Positions 13,250 to 17,139 of a stretch of 17,139 bases of DNA are shown piece after piece; the first letter of the stretch is position 1; the number at the start of each line of letters is the position of its first letter. The stretch is from assembly GCA_047973025.1 (NCBI GenBank), contig JBKEBE010000079.1:1-17139 (forward strand), in the 5' to 3' direction. The notes beneath the pieces are model-generated. The model saw nothing but the letters and a program-made list of their open reading frames with translations, had not been told where the DNA came from and made no database searches. This DNA comes from UPXZ01 sp047973025. Lineage in GTDB: Bacteria; Bacteroidota; Bacteroidia; Bacteroidales; Paludibacteraceae. A program made the position numbers and the translations under genes.

Positions 13250-14974
13250 ATGATAAATAAATGGATTTATTCGGAACTTTCCGATGAACTAAATGAAATC
13301 AAAAATCAACTATCCAATGAGTTAAGTATCAGCCCTATATTAGCAAAACTTCTTGTACAGCGCGGTATCAATACCTATGACGAAGCGCGTACTTTTTTCC
13401 GACCGGATTTAGGAGATCTGCATGATCCCTTTCTAATGAAAGACATGGATAAAGCAGTAGAAAGGTTGACAAGAGCGATGAGGCAAAACGAAAAGATTTT
13501 GGTTTATGGAGATTACGACGTGGACGGTACCACTTCCGTATCCCTGGTTTATCGATTTCTTATTCAATTTTATTCCAACCTGGATTATTACATTCCCGAC
13601 AGGTACAATGAAGGATACGGTATCTCTACCAAAGGAATAAATTTCGCGAGCGAAAACAACATCAAGTTGATCGTCGCGTTGGACTGCGGGATTAAAGCGG
13701 TAGAAAAGGTCAAATACGCGGCATCTCTGGGTATTGATTTTATTATCTGTGATCACCATAATCCGGACACGGTGCTACCACCCGCGACAGCCGTACTTGA
13801 TCCCAAAAGAGAAGACTGCAATTACCCGTACAAACATCTATCCGGCTGTGGGGTCGGATTTAAATTGATGCAGGCATTCGCGACCGTCAACAACATTCAA
13901 TTTGAACACCTTACTTCACTGCTTGATCTGGTCGCCCTGAGTGTCGCATCGGACATTGTACCCATTACCGGCGAAAATCGAATTCTTACCGCATTCGGGT
14001 TAAAACAGATAAATACGAATCCGAGTACCGGCGTTAAGGCAATCATCGAAGTTTCCGGACTAAAAGACAAGGAAATCTCCGTTAGTGATATTGTATTCAA
14101 AATAGGACCGCGTATCAATGCATCCGGACGGATGAAGTTAGCGTCTGAAGCCGTTGAACTACTTGTTTCCCGTGATTATAGTTTTGCTCATGAAAGGAGT
14201 AGCACCATCAATATTTACAACAACGATCGAAAAGATCTGGATAAAAATATTACCGACGAAGCCCTTACACTCATTCAAAACGATGAAAGCTATGCCGGTC
14301 GTAGATCAATCGTCGTATTCAAACCGGATTGGCACAAAGGCGTTATCGGGATTGTCGCTTCTCGGCTATCCGAAGAATATTATAAGCCGACAATCGTACT
14401 GACCGAATCCAATGGATTTGCATCGGGTTCAGCCCGCTCCGTCTCCGGATTTGACCTGTACAAAGCCGTAGAATCATGCAAGGATCTACTGGAAAACTTC
14501 GGCGGACACATGTATGCCGCGGGATTGACGATGAAAGTTGAGAATGTGAACGAATTCTCGCGTCGATTCGAAGAATACGTGGCTTCCAACATTCAGGAAG
14601 AACAGACATACCCTCAGATTGAGATTGACGCTGTGCTTGAGTTTAAGGATATAACACCCAAATTTTTCAGAGTTCTGAAGCAGTTTGCCCCGTTCGGACC
14701 CGGCAATATGAAACCGATCTTCGAGTCTAAAAACGTCTATGACTTTGGTAGCAGTCGATTGGTCGGGAAAGAGCAGGAGCATTTGAAATTGGAGTTGGTT
14801 GATGCCAGTTCCGAGAATGTGATGAATGGTATCGCTTTTCGCATGTACGAATTCAATGATCACCTAAAAGCACTTAATCCGCTCGATATCTGTTATACGT
14901 TGGAAGAAAACACATTCAACAACAATACGAGCTTACAATTGATGATACGTGATATCAAGAAAGTTGATAAATGA
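13250..14974 (+). CDS. recJ: Single-stranded-DNA-specific exonuclease RecJ
   Basis: The 574-residue 5'-3' single-strand exonuclease of the DHH superfamily acts in recombination and in mismatch and base-excision repair. Metal-binding motifs are intact: YGDYDVDG (86-93), ALDCG (143-147), the DHH itself (ICDHHNPD, 166-173) and SVASDIVP (231-238). GPRINASGRM (286-295) follows. The DHHA1 domain carries WHKGVIGIVASRL (361-373), SGSARS (392-397) and GGHMYAAG (418-425). The remaining residues from about 470 form the C-terminal OB-fold (ending TSLQLMIRDIKKVDK). Length is normal for the family. The ATG at 13250 is 25 bases after a hairpin, and no in-frame upstream start is needed for the conserved N-terminus. 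A terminator-like hairpin follows the stop. Confidence 0.98.
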   Translation: MINKWIYSELSDELNEIKNQLSNELSISPILAKLLVQRGINTYDEARTFFRPDLGDLHDPFLMKDMDKAVERLTRAMRQNEKILVYGDYDVDGTTSVSLVYRFLIQFYSNLDYYIPDRYNEGYGISTKGINFASENNIKLIVALDCGIKAVEKVKYAASLGIDFIICDHHNPDTVLPPATAVLDPKREDCNYPYKHLSGCGVGFKLMQAFATVNNIQFEHLTSLLDLVALSVASDIVPITGENRILTAFGLKQINTNPSTGVKAIIEVSGLKDKEISVSDIVFKIGPRINASGRMKLASEAVELLVSRDYSFAHERSSTINIYNNDRKDLDKNITDEALTLIQNDESYAGRRSIVVFKPDWHKGVIGIVASRLSEEYYKPTIVLTESNGFASGSARSVSGFDLYKAVESCKDLLENFGGHMYAAGLTMKVENVNEFSRRFEEYVASNIQEEQTYPQIEIDAVLEFKDITPKFFRVLKQFAPFGPGNMKPIFESKNVYDFGSSRLVGKEQEHLKLELVDASSENVMNGIAFRMYEFNDHLKALNPLDICYTLEENTFNNNTSLQLMIRDIKKVDK

Positions 14975-14987
14975 TTGTGCGTAGCGT

Positions 14988-15019
14988 AAAACGACTTTTT
15001 TACTACGGATCGTTTTTTT
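14988..15019 (+). terminator. Likely intrinsic terminator after recJ
   Basis: AAAACGA (14988-14994) and TCGTTTT (15010-15016) pair around a T-rich loop, and the downstream arm runs into seven consecutive T (15013-15019). It lies 13 bases after the recJ stop codon. The stem is AT-rich and the loop long, so it would be a weak terminator. Confidence 0.45.
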
Positions 15020-15059
15020 AATAAAACGAATATTCAATCTTTCTATTTAATCTAAACCC

Positions 15060-17139
15060 ATGAAGCGAAATTATCTGTTCCCGGTGGCTTTGGTTATTAT
15101 ATTTTTATGCTTTTCGATTAAAACCATTACCGCAGATGACAAAATAGCATCCATCGTTCCTTCCAGCCTTATCGGTTTTTGGAAATTCGATAAAAAGACA
15201 CTCGGAGATACAGAAGGAATTTACGTTGGCAGCGATTATATCGAATGGGAGTCTGACAACGTATTCAAAGTAACTTCTATTACGCAAGACGACGACCTTA
15301 CGACGATTTATTCGGTAGATACCGAACACGTTGAACACGATGTATGCTTTAGTCTAAAATCTTCCGAAAGCGCTGTTATTACACACAATGGAAATTCTCG
15401 TGAAGTACACGCGAACAGATTTCCTTCCGATCCAAACATGCAACGAATCCCGGTCTCCAAATACCGGAATATTATTCGCGGAAAATGGTTTGATGGAATA
15501 TCAATCCACGAACCACTTTCGCTGAAAAAAGATCAATTAACTTTCCAAGGTCAAACGTGGAGTATCTGTTGGATGGGAACTCTATCGGGTAAACACAAAG
15601 CCCTAATCCATTCGGGAGACGAATACCGTACCCTTATCATTACACCCGTGGAACCAAATTTACTTAAAGTAGTCTCCGGAAATTACGAGACTACCTATCA
15701 GCCATTCCCGAAGAAAACATCCGATTATAAAATATATGGAGATTGGTTTCGCACGGATGGAAGCAATGAATGGGCATTTTCGATTTATCCCGATAAATTA
15801 ATTTGTCCCGATAGTCGTCCGACAGATTACCAATTATCCCGAAAAGGACGAAAATATCGGATCGATTTCCGGCAAAACGGGAAAAGCAGTCGAATTGAAA
15901 TTCGGACATTAAAAGATTCCACCCTTAAAGCCGGTATTGATAATAGTTCCGAAAAAATTTATTGTAGAAAACGGACATACGTAGAGCATTTTATTATTCC
16001 CGATGACGAGAATTTTACAAAAACTGTTTTTACCAAAGACTCGGCATGGCTTCACGGCTATATTCGTCATGAGAAATTAAATTTATCAGCCGAAATCGTT
16101 GTAGATAACGTTTTGACAAATGACGTTAATTCTTATCCGATTGAAATCGAGTCTGATGGATACTTTTCGGTAAAAATACCTTTGCTGTATCCTACCCAGA
16201 CATTGTTTGCAATCAAGAATATCGAACAAAAATATTCTTTGCTTTTAGAACCCGGTAAAGATCTTTTTGTTTCCCTAAATTTAAATGACTATCAAAAAGA
16301 ATTTCTTTTTTCGGGAAGGTCGGCGCGTGTAAACTCAGATTTGAACGATCTACAAGATAAAGGGATACAGAGAGTCTTGCCTTTTTCAAGATACAAAAAA
16401 TTCTTAAAAGAAAATGAATACAGTGCGACAAAGTATAAAAATTGGCAGCTAAATCTCTTGGAAAAAGAATTAGCTAAATTTGAAAAGGTTGTTTCCGGTA
16501 ATCCCATCAGCCTAAAGGCAAAAACAGTTTACAAAAATAATTTGCTCCTTTACCGGTATCAGGAAATTTTGGATTTAGAGTTTAGCTCGGATCGGATAAA
16601 GCAAGAACAAGCTCAAGAAACGAAGGTGTTTGATGATTTTTCAGTCTTTGGCGAGCCTTTCGGAGAACCATTTTATTCTTTTTTGGATACAGCTATGATC
16701 AATAATCCCACTTCGCTTGTGAGTGGAAAGTATCCGGCGTTAATCAACCGTATTACTACGGCATCTTTTATCAACCAAGAATTTACCCCAAAGTCAATCG
16801 TACAGTTTGCCGATTCACTGCTAACACATCCGTATTCCATCACGTCCGAAGAGAGCACCTTTTTGCATAAAATCAAAGGGATGAATACAACCGGCAATCC
16901 ATCCGTAATTCTTTCGATTAAAGATTTTGGTCTTTGGGATCGAATCAACAAGAAATTTGAGCAGGAGCTGCATCTGTTTTCAGAGGAAGAACATCTACAT
17001 TGGCTGTTGTCTCAATACGAAGATTATTTCGGAATCCGAAAAGGGTTTGCCCGCGATATTCTGCTTTCGCTGTACTATAAACAAGCAATCGGTAAAAAGA
17101 ACAAGAAATTTTGGTCGGAGGAATTTTCGCTGTTGAATA
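15060..17139 (+). CDS. Secreted TlpA/thioredoxin-like protein (N-terminal 693 residues)
   Basis: An ATG at 15060 opens a frame with no stop up to the window edge. The signal peptide is about residues 1-26 (MKRNYLFPVALVIIFLCF then SIKTITA). The next 290 residues hold three similar units that each begin with a G-x-W strand: LIGFWKFDKKTLGD, IIRGKWFDGISIHEPLSL and KIYGDWFRTDGSNEWAFSIY. They are followed by the block SAWLHGYIRHEKL, YSLLLEPGKDLFVSLNL and FLFSGRSARVNSDLNDLQD. This order matches, from memory of the family, the N-terminal part of large Bacteroides TlpA-type disulfide reductases, in which a thioredoxin domain with CxxC comes last. That domain would lie past 17139, so the redox function is unproven. 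It probably works in the periplasm. It is separated from recJ by a terminator-like hairpin and is not obviously co-transcribed. Confidence 0.7.
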   Translation, partial: MKRNYLFPVALVIIFLCFSIKTITADDKIASIVPSSLIGFWKFDKKTLGDTEGIYVGSDYIEWESDNVFKVTSITQDDDLTTIYSVDTEHVEHDVCFSLKSSESAVITHNGNSREVHANRFPSDPNMQRIPVSKYRNIIRGKWFDGISIHEPLSLKKDQLTFQGQTWSICWMGTLSGKHKALIHSGDEYRTLIITPVEPNLLKVVSGNYETTYQPFPKKTSDYKIYGDWFRTDGSNEWAFSIYPDKLICPDSRPTDYQLSRKGRKYRIDFRQNGKSSRIEIRTLKDSTLKAGIDNSSEKIYCRKRTYVEHFIIPDDENFTKTVFTKDSAWLHGYIRHEKLNLSAEIVVDNVLTNDVNSYPIEIESDGYFSVKIPLLYPTQTLFAIKNIEQKYSLLLEPGKDLFVSLNLNDYQKEFLFSGRSARVNSDLNDLQDKGIQRVLPFSRYKKFLKENEYSATKYKNWQLNLLEKELAKFEKVVSGNPISLKAKTVYKNNLLLYRYQEILDLEFSSDRIKQEQAQETKVFDDFSVFGEPFGEPFYSFLDTAMINNPTSLVSGKYPALINRITTASFINQEFTPKSIVQFADSLLTHPYSITSEESTFLHKIKGMNTTGNPSVILSIKDFGLWDRINKKFEQELHLFSEEEHLHWLLSQYEDYFGIRKGFARDILLSLYYKQAIGKKNKKFWSEEFSLLN

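Noticed and set aside
1..17139. CRISPR array, tRNA, rRNA, prophage or toxin-antitoxin system
   Set aside because: No regularly spaced direct repeats, cloverleaf candidates, rRNA-like sequence or recognisable phage or toxin proteins were found on either strand.

Overview
The window looks like a chromosomal piece of a Bacteroidota, most likely Bacteroidales, bacterium that uses the type IX secretion system (T9SS). The grounds are near-identical T9SS type-A C-terminal sorting domains, lipoproteins with charged or polar residues after the acylated Cys, a SusC/TonB-receptor-type C-terminus, a DUF4249-like N-terminus, an isoleucyl-tRNA synthetase with the GPPSANGMPGIHH form of the HIGH motif, and TAnnTTTG-like -7 boxes. 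No rRNA, tRNA, CRISPR array or intact transposase was found.

Left half (1 to about 8150): AT-rich and accessory, with every supported gene on the minus strand. Read leftwards from 8150 it holds: (i) a large secreted protein with a metalloprotease-like scaffold whose HExxHxxGF site reads REMVVGCGF, followed by a fibronectin-type domain and a T9SS domain; (ii) a lipoprotein that also ends in a T9SS domain; (iii) a row of gene pieces: a 62-codon C-terminal fragment, a DUF4249 N-terminus joined to a TonB-receptor C-terminus, a hairpin-bearing intergenic block and a 79-codon C-terminal fragment; (iv) an operon-like set of a lipoprotein, an outer-membrane-type protein broken by an in-frame TAG, and a tricorn-type S41 peptidase lipoprotein overlapping it by ATGA; (v) the last 26 codons of another T9SS domain with no gene attached. 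The T9SS domain plus its downstream linker occurs three times (around 376-676, 4847-5184 and 5995-6368). This suggests that sorting-domain cassettes have been copied and recombined here.

Middle (8151-8684): a divergent intergenic region full of inverted repeats, separating the accessory block from the housekeeping block.

Right half (8685-17139): plus strand, visibly higher G+C, conserved genes: ileS (complete), a DUF72/YecE-family gene, recJ (complete), and the first 693 codons of a secreted protein resembling the N-terminal part of Bacteroides TlpA-like thioredoxin-fold proteins, which runs off the end of the window.

The strongest points for a second look are the triplicated T9SS cassette, the apparently inactive metalloprotease fused to one copy, the lipoprotein carrying two different surface-targeting signals, and the rearranged TonB/DUF4249 remnants. 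No complete new defence or biosynthetic system is evident. The novelty lies in the modular turnover of secreted-protein genes.
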